A stretch of 59,002 bases of DNA from Bacteroidales bacterium UBA3663. Lineage in GTDB: Bacteria; Bacteroidota; Bacteroidia; Bacteroidales; UBA3663. Location of the stretch: the NCBI GenBank assembly GCA_002373755.1, contig DFJU01000136.1, forward strand, positions 1 to 59,002, in the 5' to 3' direction. Below, piece after piece: positions 8,201 to 17,100 of the stretch (position 1 is its first letter; each line of letters opens with the position of its first letter). Under the pieces are notes generated by a model. It had not been told where the DNA came from. It saw only the letters and a program-made list of their open reading frames with translations, and did not search any database. The position numbers and the translations under genes were made by a program.

Positions 8201-11111
8201 ATGTGAACAATGTAGTTTCACCAGCAACGAGGCTCGTAAAACCAGCCTTTCCATTGCATCCACTGTAACCTGCCCAATCGAAATCAAGTGTCCAGAACTC
8301 ATAAGAAGACAAATCTTCCGAGAAGTTGACAATCTTCGATCCGTTAGTATTGTTCGCACCCCAGACATTGAGGAACGTCGTTTCACTGACAACTGACGTA
8401 TGAGAATAATCCAAGGTACCACGATCGGCGTTATCTCCATCAAGAGCCATTTCAGGTGAAGTTGCGTCGTCGAAAGAATAGTCATACAATGTAGCGATAG
8501 TTGGAGCCACATAGATGTCAAGGGTCATGTTGTCAACAGCAACAGCACCAGCTGAACCTGGACGTAGATTAAATGCAGTCGGATTGACATTGGTCTCGGA
8601 AACAAGTGCATTCTTGACGACAGTCTCACCACTCTTGTAGTTTGTGATAGTCAAGCGGACACCATTTTCAGAACCGACAACTGCGAAGTGATACCAATAT
8701 GCGCTATCATTCAGAGCTTCACCCGTGTTGGCTGAAATACGGCTGGACTTGTTGCATGGGAAAACAACAATGGTAGCAGCACCAGATTCACCATAGGTCA
8801 AATCGAAGGTAGAATTCCAATTGGCAACATCAGCAATGTTGAAGAGGGTCTTCTCTCCAGCGACGAGACTCGTGAAACCAGCCTTCTTGTTGCAACCGCC
8901 ATAACCTGCCCAATCGAATTCGAGAGCCCAAGCTGCGTACTCAGAGAGGTCTTCGGTGAAGTTGACGACCTTCGAACCGTTAGTATTGTTCTCACCCCAA
9001 ACATTGAGGAACGTTGTTCCGCTGACAACTGACGTATGAGAATAATCCAAGTTGCCACGATCGGCATTCTCGCCATCAAGTGCCATCTCAGGCGAAGTCG
9101 CATCGTCGAAACTATAGGTAATAAGATTGCTACGCTTACCAACGATAGCGGCAGCAGCCTCTTCCAAGGCTTCAACCTCAGCCTTGTAATCTGCAACGAG
9201 GCCGTCAACAGTCTCAACAGTTGGCAATAAGGCTATAAGGCTATCTGCCTTGCCAGAGATTGCCACCTCTGCATAAAGTGAATCGGCGACGAAAGCGACA
9301 CGATCAACAACAGGAGTAAGCGCATTGAGCTGCTCAATATAATTAGCAACAACGTCTGCGTATGTACCGGCAGAGATAGTCTCATTGGCCGCAGAAATGG
9401 CTGCCCGGATGGCATCGATGCCGACATAGGTGGTAGCATAAGAGGCTACGTTTGTGTTGCCTGCGCTGACGATAGACTTGACCTGAGCGACATACCAGTT
9501 ACCGCCTTCAGCTACATTCTGCATACCGAACTCAAGCACGCCATCCTTACCAACGGTGACATTCTTGAACTCATACAGATATTCGTCGCTGGCAGGTGTG
9601 CAGCCAGTCTGGCCGATGACATTGATGTCATAGGTAGCACCATTGGCATAAACCTGAGCAATACCTTCGCCCGTAGCTGCGGTAATCCAAGCGACATTGG
9701 CCACAGCATAGAACTGCACGTCGTAGGCAGCACCAGGAACGAGGCCGTCAATAGACTGATAGATGACCTTGCCTGGCTGGAAAGCTGAACCTCCCCAAGT
9801 CTGCCAACCGGTCAAATAAGCCTTCTTCTCGGCATCGCTGCCCTGAACTGCTGTCCAAGCAGCAGGAGCAATAGCAGTGACATCACGGCCCTCGCTGTTG
9901 TCATTCTTCATGACAGAAAGCTCAGCGTCTTGAATGGCAGCACTCAGAGTCTCGATGGCTGCGTTATAGGCCTCAGCAGTCTGCTCAGGAGTTGCAGTTG
10001 CAGCCTGAAGGTTGGCCAATACGGTAGGAGCCATTGGCAGTGCAGCCAAAGAATCGGCCGTAGCTACCATCTTGGCGAATACATCCTGAATCTCGGCCAA
10101 GCTTGAAAGGCCAATGCAATAAAGCTCGAAGTTGTCGAATGCAGTCCAATCCTGATCGATGGTTTCGGTCTTCTTGACACCCACACGGAGCTTGCCATTG
10201 GTCACAACGACAGTAACCTTGCCGTTGACAAATCCACCTGCGGCGAAGCAAGCCGAAGCATTGTCATGCGAATTAGGAATAAAGCCCTCGGTTGTTGACG
10301 TTGAATAACCACCGTCGGCCTCGCTCTTGTTCTCACTGAAAATGGAAACAAGGGCTATCCCCTCCTCGTTTGCATACAGTATGGCATTGGATGCCTCGGT
10401 AGAAGCTGCGTGAGCGGCAACGGCTGCATCCACACTACCACTGCGGTAGTAGCCTTGGCAAGTAAGCTGATATGTACCATTCGGAACAGAAATTTCCTGA
10501 TATACATCGAAATTCTTGCCAAACATCTCGATGCAACTTTGAACGGTCTGACCACCATTTATTGTAGGTTCTCCCAACCATGCGGCCTCAAACTTCGGAC
10601 TATAGAGGTTACGGCTGACAGATGCATTCTTAATAAGGAAAGTTGCATCAACGGGATTTTCTTCTGTTGCATCCTTGAATGCAGCTACGGCATCGGCCAA
10701 CGAAACGAACTTCCACTGGATTGCAGTTTCGGTATCACTCGAATTGTCTACAACATTGCCATCAGCAGAGCCAATGAAAGCAGCTCCATCGGACGTAGAA
10801 AGCGCATAATTATCGCCCTTCGATGTAAAATAGATGGAAGTAGAAGGTTGATCAACGAATGTCCCCGAAAAGAAATGATTTGCAGCACTGTTGTACGTAT
10901 GAGAGTCTAAAGTATAAACTCCCTCGGACAACTTTGTCACAGTGAAACGGGTGCCATGCTCCAACAAAGAAGCCTGAGTTCCCCAACTGTTAGCACCGCC
11001 CAAGTATTTGCCAGTCGCTACGTCCTGAATGATGTAGTCACCATCAGTAACTTCAGCGAAGGCAGCACTCGACAAAAGCGCCACAGCCACTAAAGAAAAA
11101 GTTTTCTTCAT
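5250..11111 (-). CDS. very large secreted multi-domain protein, probable type IX secretion cargo
   Basis: The 1953-residue product starts with a classic signal peptide (MKKTFSLVAVALLSSAAFA). Early parts contain beta-sandwich-like segments resembling carbohydrate-binding modules (about residues 150-340 and 400-560). Two copies of a domain of about 212 residues follow in tandem, sharing YSFDDATSPEMALDG and LRPGSAGAVA signatures. Next comes a segment like the chitobiase/hexosaminidase C-terminal domain (APVFAVEGQTF, IYYTTEEGQEP). The last 30 residues (FDVMGRKAQKLQKG then IYISKGATVIVK) resemble the sorting domain of type IX cargo in Prevotella-like bacteria. No catalytic domain was recognised. 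It is likely a surface or extracellular adhesin or glycan-binding scaffold. It has its own terminator and a possible promoter upstream. Confidence 0.85.
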   Translation of the reverse strand: MKKTFSLVAVALLSSAAFAEVTDGDYIIQDVATGKYLGGANSWGTQASLLEHGTRFTVTKLSEGVYTLDSHTYNSAANHFFSGTFVDQPSTSIYFTSKGDNYALSTSDGAAFIGSADGNVVDNSSDTETAIQWKFVSLADAVAAFKDATEENPVDATFLIKNASVSRNLYSPKFEAAWLGEPTINGGQTVQSCIEMFGKNFDVYQEISVPNGTYQLTCQGYYRSGSVDAAVAAHAASTEASNAILYANEEGIALVSIFSENKSEADGGYSTSTTEGFIPNSHDNASACFAAGGFVNGKVTVVVTNGKLRVGVKKTETIDQDWTAFDNFELYCIGLSSLAEIQDVFAKMVATADSLAALPMAPTVLANLQAATATPEQTAEAYNAAIETLSAAIQDAELSVMKNDNSEGRDVTAIAPAAWTAVQGSDAEKKAYLTGWQTWGGSAFQPGKVIYQSIDGLVPGAAYDVQFYAVANVAWITAATGEGIAQVYANGATYDINVIGQTGCTPASDEYLYEFKNVTVGKDGVLEFGMQNVAEGGNWYVAQVKSIVSAGNTNVASYATTYVGIDAIRAAISAANETISAGTYADVVANYIEQLNALTPVVDRVAFVADSLYAEVAISGKADSLIALLPTVETVDGLVADYKAEVEALEEAAAAIVGKRSNLITYSFDDATSPEMALDGENADRGNLDYSHTSVVSGTTFLNVWGENNTNGSKVVNFTEDLSEYAAWALEFDWAGYGGCNKKAGFTSLVAGEKTLFNIADVANWNSTFDLTYGESGAATIVVFPCNKSSRISANTGEALNDSAYWYHFAVVGSENGVRLTITNYKSGETVVKNALVSETNVNPTAFNLRPGSAGAVAVDNMTLDIYVAPTIATLYDYSFDDATSPEMALDGDNADRGTLDYSHTSVVSETTFLNVWGANNTNGSKIVNFSEDLSSYEFWTLDFDWAGYSGCNGKAGFTSLVAGETTLFTLTDAAGWGNTFALAYGSVTDASLAVYPCNKASRISASTGDALNDVAYWHHFTITGSNDGVLMTITNIGSGEAIVKNVVLSETNVNPTALNLRPGSAGAVAIDQLKLNVATYEEVIQAPVFAVEGQTFTSNLVTLTTKTADAEIYYTTEEGQEPILYTEPIRVFATTAFTAWASKEGKTSPVASRTVTAGVIEKPVAAVVGTFDNNRWVVMSDATEGASIYYGEQLYSDTIVISETLNCGIVAKLKDAYTEEVFVSDTLFVNFEAGYPIQLNQVTFSVTEQSDSIYKVLLNNSNADLIGAPVAAISYELYPSGEKFDYTVGDTLKVATHQRITAVANAEGYATSEPAVMWTREPAKLEFVWADDFKSVSEELIADGSDYGCVLQDPTFTATGAYGTYDMCPVQYYDGYVSNANFGVQSGTSWLERHKSGYVGIYNFNSGPRRFGINNLRKTQVVKLTVQDPAQVAVENDVLELDAANSVGNTLYYNCVKDGAAVLSMTRYYCIWAVEVYNNPDVTPSPNVYIAGKEESGERDVVVVPATFPYEDNAWTYYAVANGVRYDSTLVAEATETTEAVYDVDTVTVFGDFQLFTEPIKVSAPNNTIVAYTEYEGKASEMNYVTIDCDSIFQLSTPVITWVEKTDEGHTFTITDKNLVEAGLYADLNYTYNDEIGILNGETNTLTLAGNGWLTVKAVLPGMDTAYVVSRYVASARESYNETYASIIDGDTLTLSNISGDFESAAGANVVGEYPASKIAVGGTQYVHVNVTDNYTAFAAPFAISIGTNVITNASGEALQLGVDYQILTLHVRTAQNSVSNKDLTQLVNSTNISSAVRAEGVEVMAGVPIMIQSLSEKVGNEIIIQNYASAPVASAFGSTTVPSNGGWRLFANGNYQKAALTSSAYVMNEDGTKFVYTENPTVEGLGVAIIVDPTAVATLGQEIDLVADPAGIETVVEEVEAGAIFDVMGRKAQKLQKGQIYISKGATVIVK
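8448..9720 (-). repeat. tandem in-frame duplication, 636-bp period, inside the 1953-residue protein
   Basis: The sequence coding for FDDATSPEMALDG occurs near 9082-9110 and again near 8446-8475, exactly 636 bp (212 codons) apart. Similarity continues through the following segments (NVWG.NNTNGSK, FDWAGY, GFTSLVAGE, PCNK, SETNVNPTA, LRPGSAGAVA). The two copies run from about 9120 down to about 7870. Bases differ at many third positions, so the duplication is not recent. The outer limits given are approximate. Confidence 0.6.
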
Positions 11112-11164
11112 GATGTTTTTGGATTAAAGTTAATTATAAAAAATAGTGTTTGATTGCAGTTTTT

Positions 11165-11172
11165 CAAAGTTA
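11165..11172 (-). promoter_or_regulatory. candidate -7 box for the 1953-residue protein gene
   Basis: The minus strand reads TAACTTTG, a perfect match to TAnnTTTG, 54 bp upstream of the ATG at 11111. No convincing TTTG element lies at the expected distance. Confidence 0.4.
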
Positions 11173-11253
11173 AGGTTTACGTACGACAAGGTATTCCGTG
11201 TTGCAGTTTCAGTTTTGGAAATGTGTTTTGGAAATAAGGTACGCAAGACGTTG

Positions 11254-11294
11254 AAAAACACACTCCAATTCCCCAAAACGAGTTGGGGAACTGG
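11254..11294 (-). terminator. rho-independent terminator of the 848-residue secreted protein gene
   Basis: Arms 11265-11276 and 11283-11294 form a 12-bp stem on the minus strand (one G-U pair), followed by GTGTGTTTTT. The stem starts 20 bp after the stop at 11314. Confidence 0.8.
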
Positions 11295-11313
11295 AGATTT
11301 ATGTTTGTTTGAA

Positions 11314-13860
11314 TTAGCGAATTATTACGCTCTTTGCTTCGACAGTGCCATCGCTATAGACGGTGCGGACAACGCTGAAGCCTGCTGTGGCCTTGCGAAC
11401 CGAACGACCGTCAAGCGAGAAGATCTGACGATTCTCAACTACGCGATTTTCCTTGACAGCGGTGCGGATGCCCATGATGTCGCCCTCGTTGACAATCTCT
11501 TCGCTGTCGTTCTCGGCAGGAAGCTGCTGCTCAACCTCGCCATTGGCCTTGGTCAGCTGGGTCTCGATGGCGATGATACCGTCGGTGATGTAATTCTTGA
11601 AGTTGAAGCGGTACTGGAGCGAGTCGCCGTTGCCAGCATCAATCTTGTTCGACCATGCGGTGTAGAAACGCTTGCCGATGGTGTCGGTCTGGAACGACCA
11701 TGTGGTATCGACGCGAGCAATCTCGTTGGTCTTGACACCATCAACCTCTACCCAAACGGTATCCTTCTTCGTGATAACTGAATCGCGGTTCTGAGTCAAA
11801 TAGATTGGGTAGGTCTGCTGTGCGAACGAAACGACAGTTGCCGTGTCGCCCTCGCCACGCAGATAGTTGCTGGTAGCACCGGCCTGCAAGCGCAGGGTGT
11901 TGTTCGAATAGTAGTAATAAGCGAAGGTGATTGGGTTAGCGAAAGGATAGCCCTTGTCTGCGCAGAGGCAGCCAGAACCGTTCTTCCAGCTCCAAGCGTG
12001 CTCACCGCCGATGCCGCCTTCATAAGCCTCGCTGTGATAGCGTGAGTAGGTGAGGAAGATTGAGTCGGTTACGGTGCCAGGAATTACGGAAGCATCGGTC
12101 GTATCAACAGCTACCCAAGCGTCCGATACAGGATGATCGGCCAAGAACTGCTCCCAAACGGCCTTCCATTTGGTTGAATCCTGGTCGGAAGCAGCAGTAC
12201 CGATCTGAGCCTCGTTTGGAGTGTAGAGCGATGGAGCTTCGGTGTTCTTGTAAGTACCATCTGTAGGCTCGCCGTTTGAGAACGAACCTGCACCCCAGTT
12301 GGAAATCACGTAGTGAGGACGGTTGCCATCCATGATGGTTGCGCCGTAGGTTCCTGCCAACTGGCCGAACGAAGCCACGCCGATTGAGTCACCAGGCTGA
12401 GCCACATACGCATTGTTTGAGCCGTCGGCCAAAGCGATGACCTCGCCACCCTTGACGGAACGGATTACGTAAGCTGGGCCGTTGTTGTCCCATACCTCAT
12501 AGCCGATGGTATCGACATAAGAAGCCAAACCGGCATCGATGGTACCGTTGATTACGCGATACTTACCTGCCTTTGGCTGGAAATTGTCTGGCAAGCTGAT
12601 CTTGATTTCGTTCTGACCCTCGTACATGGTGAACTTGCCTGTCACGTTGAGGATATCGGCATGACCCTCGTTGTCGAAGTCGAACCGGACAGCATTGTTT
12701 GAATATACCCAAATGTTCTTCCAGATCATCTGGCCTACAGTGTTGTAAGGATAGCCAGCAGAAAGGGTGTTGGCACGACCGCCGTTAGGTGAATAGTCGA
12801 TGTCGGCCCAACCAGTACCGCCAGTGATACCGGTGCCACGCTGCGACAGACCGTTGAGGAAGCCTGAGCATGATGGAGACGAAGAGTTGAAATAGATCTC
12901 GGCACCAGAACGGACATAGAAGTGATTCTGCGTACCGCTGATTACGCCATTGAAAGCCTGGCTGTTGCCATAAACCTCAAAGTCGTGGGTTTCGCTGCCC
13001 GAAATGTTGATGTCGGCATCATACTCGAAAGTGATGGCATTGCCCTCAGCGTCGGTTGCACCGTTGAAATAAGGATAGTTGGTGGTGCTGATGACGCCCT
13101 TGCCACGAATTGGAGGATAAACGAGGCTGTTTGAGCCGAACTGATGCCAAACGACATTGCCGCCGAACGAAGAGATGTCGAAGATGCTGCAAATGCCGGC
13201 ATAGGTCTTTGTTGGCATTGCGCCATTGCCGAAGTAGCCTGGCTTGAACGAGTTGTTGACGAAGATGGTGTCGCATGAGTGGCCATCCAAAGTCTTGATG
13301 TAGATGGTACCAGCGAATGCAGGTGTTGCAACATTCTGAACATTGCCGCAAGCGAATGCGAGGGTATCGCTCTCGCCGACGTAGATGGTCAATTCGCCGC
13401 TACCAGTGATGGTGCCGCCGAAGGTGCATCGCGAGTCAAGGTAGATTTCGTTGCCTGTACCCTCGACGATCCAGTCGTTTTCGTATGCCTTGCTTGCAAG
13501 TGTATAGCTTGAACACTCGTCCCAGCCTTCTTCAATTCCGTTTTCTTCGTCCGTCGCGAAGTTCTCTTCATCAGGATAGGCATAGGTCGGCTCATCGTAG
13601 AACTTCACAACGCCGCCGTTGCTCAGCGTGACAGGCTGCCACACACCGGAATTGGCATACGACATTGGCAGGCCGGCTGCGTTCAACGAGAAGTACTTGA
13701 TGGTAGCAGTTGCACCGACCAACGTGAGGCCGGCGTTGCTCACTTGATCACTGACACCCCATGGATGCTCGATGTCGTAGTCAGCATCGACCACAGTTTG
13801 CGCCTGAGCGATTGTCATTGCAGACAAGCCCATTGCAAGAATAGAGTAGAATTTCTTCAT
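11314..13860 (-). CDS. secreted beta-rich protein with autotransporter-like repeats, probable type IX secretion cargo
   Basis: The start is taken at 13860 because MKKFYSILAMGLSAMTIAQA is a textbook signal peptide; an in-frame upstream extension of 41 residues has no such character. The 848-residue product is rich in Gly, Asn, Thr and Ser, with repeated beta-helix-like phrases (ITGSGELTIYVG, GKFTMYEGQNEIKI, KAGKYRVING) like those in the extension of the neighbouring lyase. The C-terminus (REIFSLDGRSVRK-like segment then GFSVVRTVYSDGT, ending KSVIIR) resembles a sorting domain. No catalytic signature was seen. It sits between two other large cargo-type genes in the same direction but has its own terminator. 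A structural or glycan-binding surface role is inference. Confidence 0.8.
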   Translation of the reverse strand: MKKFYSILAMGLSAMTIAQAQTVVDADYDIEHPWGVSDQVSNAGLTLVGATATIKYFSLNAAGLPMSYANSGVWQPVTLSNGGVVKFYDEPTYAYPDEENFATDEENGIEEGWDECSSYTLASKAYENDWIVEGTGNEIYLDSRCTFGGTITGSGELTIYVGESDTLAFACGNVQNVATPAFAGTIYIKTLDGHSCDTIFVNNSFKPGYFGNGAMPTKTYAGICSIFDISSFGGNVVWHQFGSNSLVYPPIRGKGVISTTNYPYFNGATDAEGNAITFEYDADINISGSETHDFEVYGNSQAFNGVISGTQNHFYVRSGAEIYFNSSSPSCSGFLNGLSQRGTGITGGTGWADIDYSPNGGRANTLSAGYPYNTVGQMIWKNIWVYSNNAVRFDFDNEGHADILNVTGKFTMYEGQNEIKISLPDNFQPKAGKYRVINGTIDAGLASYVDTIGYEVWDNNGPAYVIRSVKGGEVIALADGSNNAYVAQPGDSIGVASFGQLAGTYGATIMDGNRPHYVISNWGAGSFSNGEPTDGTYKNTEAPSLYTPNEAQIGTAASDQDSTKWKAVWEQFLADHPVSDAWVAVDTTDASVIPGTVTDSIFLTYSRYHSEAYEGGIGGEHAWSWKNGSGCLCADKGYPFANPITFAYYYYSNNTLRLQAGATSNYLRGEGDTATVVSFAQQTYPIYLTQNRDSVITKKDTVWVEVDGVKTNEIARVDTTWSFQTDTIGKRFYTAWSNKIDAGNGDSLQYRFNFKNYITDGIIAIETQLTKANGEVEQQLPAENDSEEIVNEGDIMGIRTAVKENRVVENRQIFSLDGRSVRKATAGFSVVRTVYSDGTVEAKSVIIR

Positions 13861-14162
13861 AGGAAAAAATGTGTTTAATTGGTGATTATTGGTTATTTGG
13901 TTTGTCGATTTGTGTATTTCAAGCCCAAACGAAACGACGGAAACACAATTTAAAAAATTACGATTTTCCATCGAGCGCCGCAAAAATGATGTTTTTTTGG
14001 CAAAGTCAATTTCACAAAGGCAAAAAAGTAGGCAAAACAGCCTGTTTTTTCTTCTTCACAGACTATTTTGCCACACTTTAATGTCAAAGAATTTTCACTT
14101 AGTGTAATTTCACCTGTTTTTATCCGATGAAAATCACTACGCGAATTTCAGTTCCGACAGCC
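13861..14162. other. 302-bp AT-rich intergenic region
   Basis: This gap lies between the lyase stop (14163) and the start of the 848-residue protein (13860), both minus. It is rich in A and T tracts. I found no gene and no perfect TAnnTTTG box. It holds one copy of the octamer CTACGCGA at 14137-14144. No strong terminator for the lyase gene was seen. Confidence 0.5.
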
Positions 14163-17100
14163 TTATTTATATATGATTTTCTTGCCCTTGAGCATATAGA
14201 CTTGACCGCGCTTCAGCTCCTTGACCGGTTGGCCAAGCATATTGTAATATACGGCCGATGCCTCGGCTTCATCCTTCACGCTTGTCAAGCCGGAATAGTC
14301 GGGATTGGCGACAACTTTCAGCACTCCGAATTTGGTGTTGAGACTGTCGGTATCCCATGCCAACGAATCGGGCAATTCGAACAAATCGTATGTCGGATTG
14401 TTGGAAGACGAGTATGCCTTTGTGTTCCAAAGCACGTAGCGGTCGCCCGACTTCGGCACGTAGTTGGAATTCTGAATTACGCGAATTGTGCCTTGGCTGA
14501 GGAAGCTGCCGCCGCCGGTGAAGGTGTTGCAGGCACCATTTTTCGACAGACGGAACACGACCGTGCCGCCAGACTGCACATCAAGAAGGCCTGCCAAAGC
14601 GAGCGTTCCGGTGTAGTAGTAGCCTGGTGTGAACACTGCGCCATCCTTAACCGAGAATGTTCCGTTGCCCATGCAGCCAGTAGCCATCAGGCCTGTGCCC
14701 GACTCAAGGATAAGGGCGCCCTTTCCAGATGCGCTCGTATAGCTTGAGGCCGATGTGTAGCTGCCGCCATTCACGCGGACATTGCCCTCCTTGACGGTGA
14801 TTCCGCCGGTTCCGGTGTCGGCCGTAAGGGTCAACAGACCGCTACCAGTCTTGATAATCGACGCATTGCTGATGCCGGCGAAATTGATGTCGGCATCCGT
14901 TCCGCCAATGCTGAATGCGCTTGCTGTGCTGTAGCCCGCATTGATTGTTCCCTTGAAACCACTTGCAGAGGTGTGATCTGAATTCCACGTGCCGAGCGCA
15001 CCGACCACATACGTTCCTGTTGCCTTGCCGGAATTGCTTTGGGCATCGCCGCCAATCTGCATCGAATGACCTGCCGTGGCAATCTGGATGGCAGCCTTAG
15101 GCATACCATAGACATTGTCGATGATGACGGGACGACCCGTATTGCCGCACACGAAGTTTACCTGACCCTCGAACGCGCTCCAGTCGCCCGACAGATAGGT
15201 GCGCGGACAAGACGTGCTGCTCGGGAAGTTGACGGTCAATGTACCGGCACCGAAGAGCTTGTTGCCGTGTATGCAACGCGTGTCGAGGTTGACCGTAGCC
15301 GAACAACCCTCGGGCACAACCCAAGGCGTCGTCTGGTTGCCGTAGGAGTAGCTGCTGTTGTCAAACGTCAAGGTTCCGCCGCGCAGGATGACGGTATCGC
15401 CCAAGCAGTTGGTGGTCTGCGTGTTCATTGTCTGGAACGTACCGGCCTGAATTTCAACCTTCTTGCAGGTCGGTGCGGTCTCGAAGCTCATCGTACCAGT
15501 GCCCTGCTTGACAAGTTTGCCGCCCGTCAGAGGACCCTGCTGAACCCAATTGCCCGAACAAGAGATGCAGGAAGAGTCGCCCAGCTGGATGGCACTCGGG
15601 TTGGTGATTGCGGTCAATGCATTGAGTTTCGCGCCCGTAGCGATGTAGATCTTGTACTCGGTCGCATTGTAGGCGCCCAAGGCACCGTCGCTCTGGGCAT
15701 CGGCCAACTTCGAAACATTGATTGCGCCCTCCTCGATTCGGGTGCCGCCGGTGTAGTTGTTGACATTCTGGAAGACGAGGATACCCAGACCCTTCTTGAT
15801 CAGCTGGCAAGTGCCGCCGATGCGGCCGCTGCCCGAGATGACGACGTTGTGGTTGCCGATGATGGTGACGCTCTCCGGCTCGACATCTTCAGCTATCTTG
15901 ACAGTGACATTCTTGGCCGATGCATCGATCGTCACACGGTCGCCCGACACGAACGAAACTGGCTGATCGTCGATGAGGAACGATTCGGTCTTGTTCAGAT
16001 CCCAGTCGCCAGTGCCGCTATAGACGATGTCGGTCGGCACGCGCATATCGTTGACCACCAGCACAATGTCGTTGGCCGATGTCTTCAACTCGACCGAAAG
16101 ACCCTTCAATCCATCGATGGTGACGGCCGAGACATCGCCCTTGATGCCCTTGTTGTAGTGGACGAGCTTGTATTCGCCCGGAGCCAGAGTGCCGGCTTCG
16201 GCGCGACGGATGTAGAATGTCGGTGTAGCTCCGATGCAGTTGGCATCGGCCAAAATCAGACTATCGACAGTCAGCACATCGAACGAAGTGCCGTCGTTGG
16301 CGATGTCAAATTCGACAATTGCGCCGCCGTCCATCGAAAGTGTGCCGACATTGAGTGTGCCGATGGCCGATGCACCTGCGGGGAACAGCGTAGCGCCATA
16401 TTCCATGCTGACGCGGCCCACCGTAGCGGCGCTGTTCAGCTTTGAGAAACGCTTCATGACGACAGGCGAAGTCACGTAGTCGGTCGTGAGGTTGAGCGTG
16501 CCGTACCACACTTCGGTGCTGCCCGTGTGCGAGTATGTGCCATTGGACAAGGTCAACGCGCCGAGTCCCTGCTTGAAGATGGTCGTCGCACCGGTGAACG
16601 TGCCGCCGGAAATCACGTAGTCGGCCGGAGAATTGACCTGCAGGTAAGCTGGCGAGACTGTGCCATTGGCCGTAATCTCTGTGGCCGATGTCTTGCAGGC
16701 GATGGCGAACTTGCCGTCGGTGCTGCTGTCGAGCGTCGTGCTCAACTGGGTCTTGCCATTGGTCACAACCGGCGGCGGAGGTGCCATGAAGCCCTCCTTC
16801 TCACCCAGGAAGTAGCTGACGTGAGGCGGCTGGTTGTAGCCCGACGGTTGCCAGTAGATGGCCTGACGGTACTGCGGGTCGTGCATCAGCGTGTAGTTGC
16901 GGAACGATGTCGGAATGACCGTCGTGTAGAGCCGGACAGACTTGTTGTCGGTGGTAGGAAGGATGAATTCCTCGCGCCAGTCGCCCAAAATGTCGGCCTG
17001 GATGCAAGGATTGGCCTTGGTCGAATTGGTGCAGAGAGTGCCGCTCGTCTTGAAGAGCTGCGTGCCGCCATATTTCGTGATTTGGGCATCATAGACCTGA

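Noticed and set aside
13861..13983. Upstream extension of the 848-residue secreted protein
   Set aside because: The extension is polar and unlike a signal, while the internal ATG at 13860 starts a canonical signal peptide.
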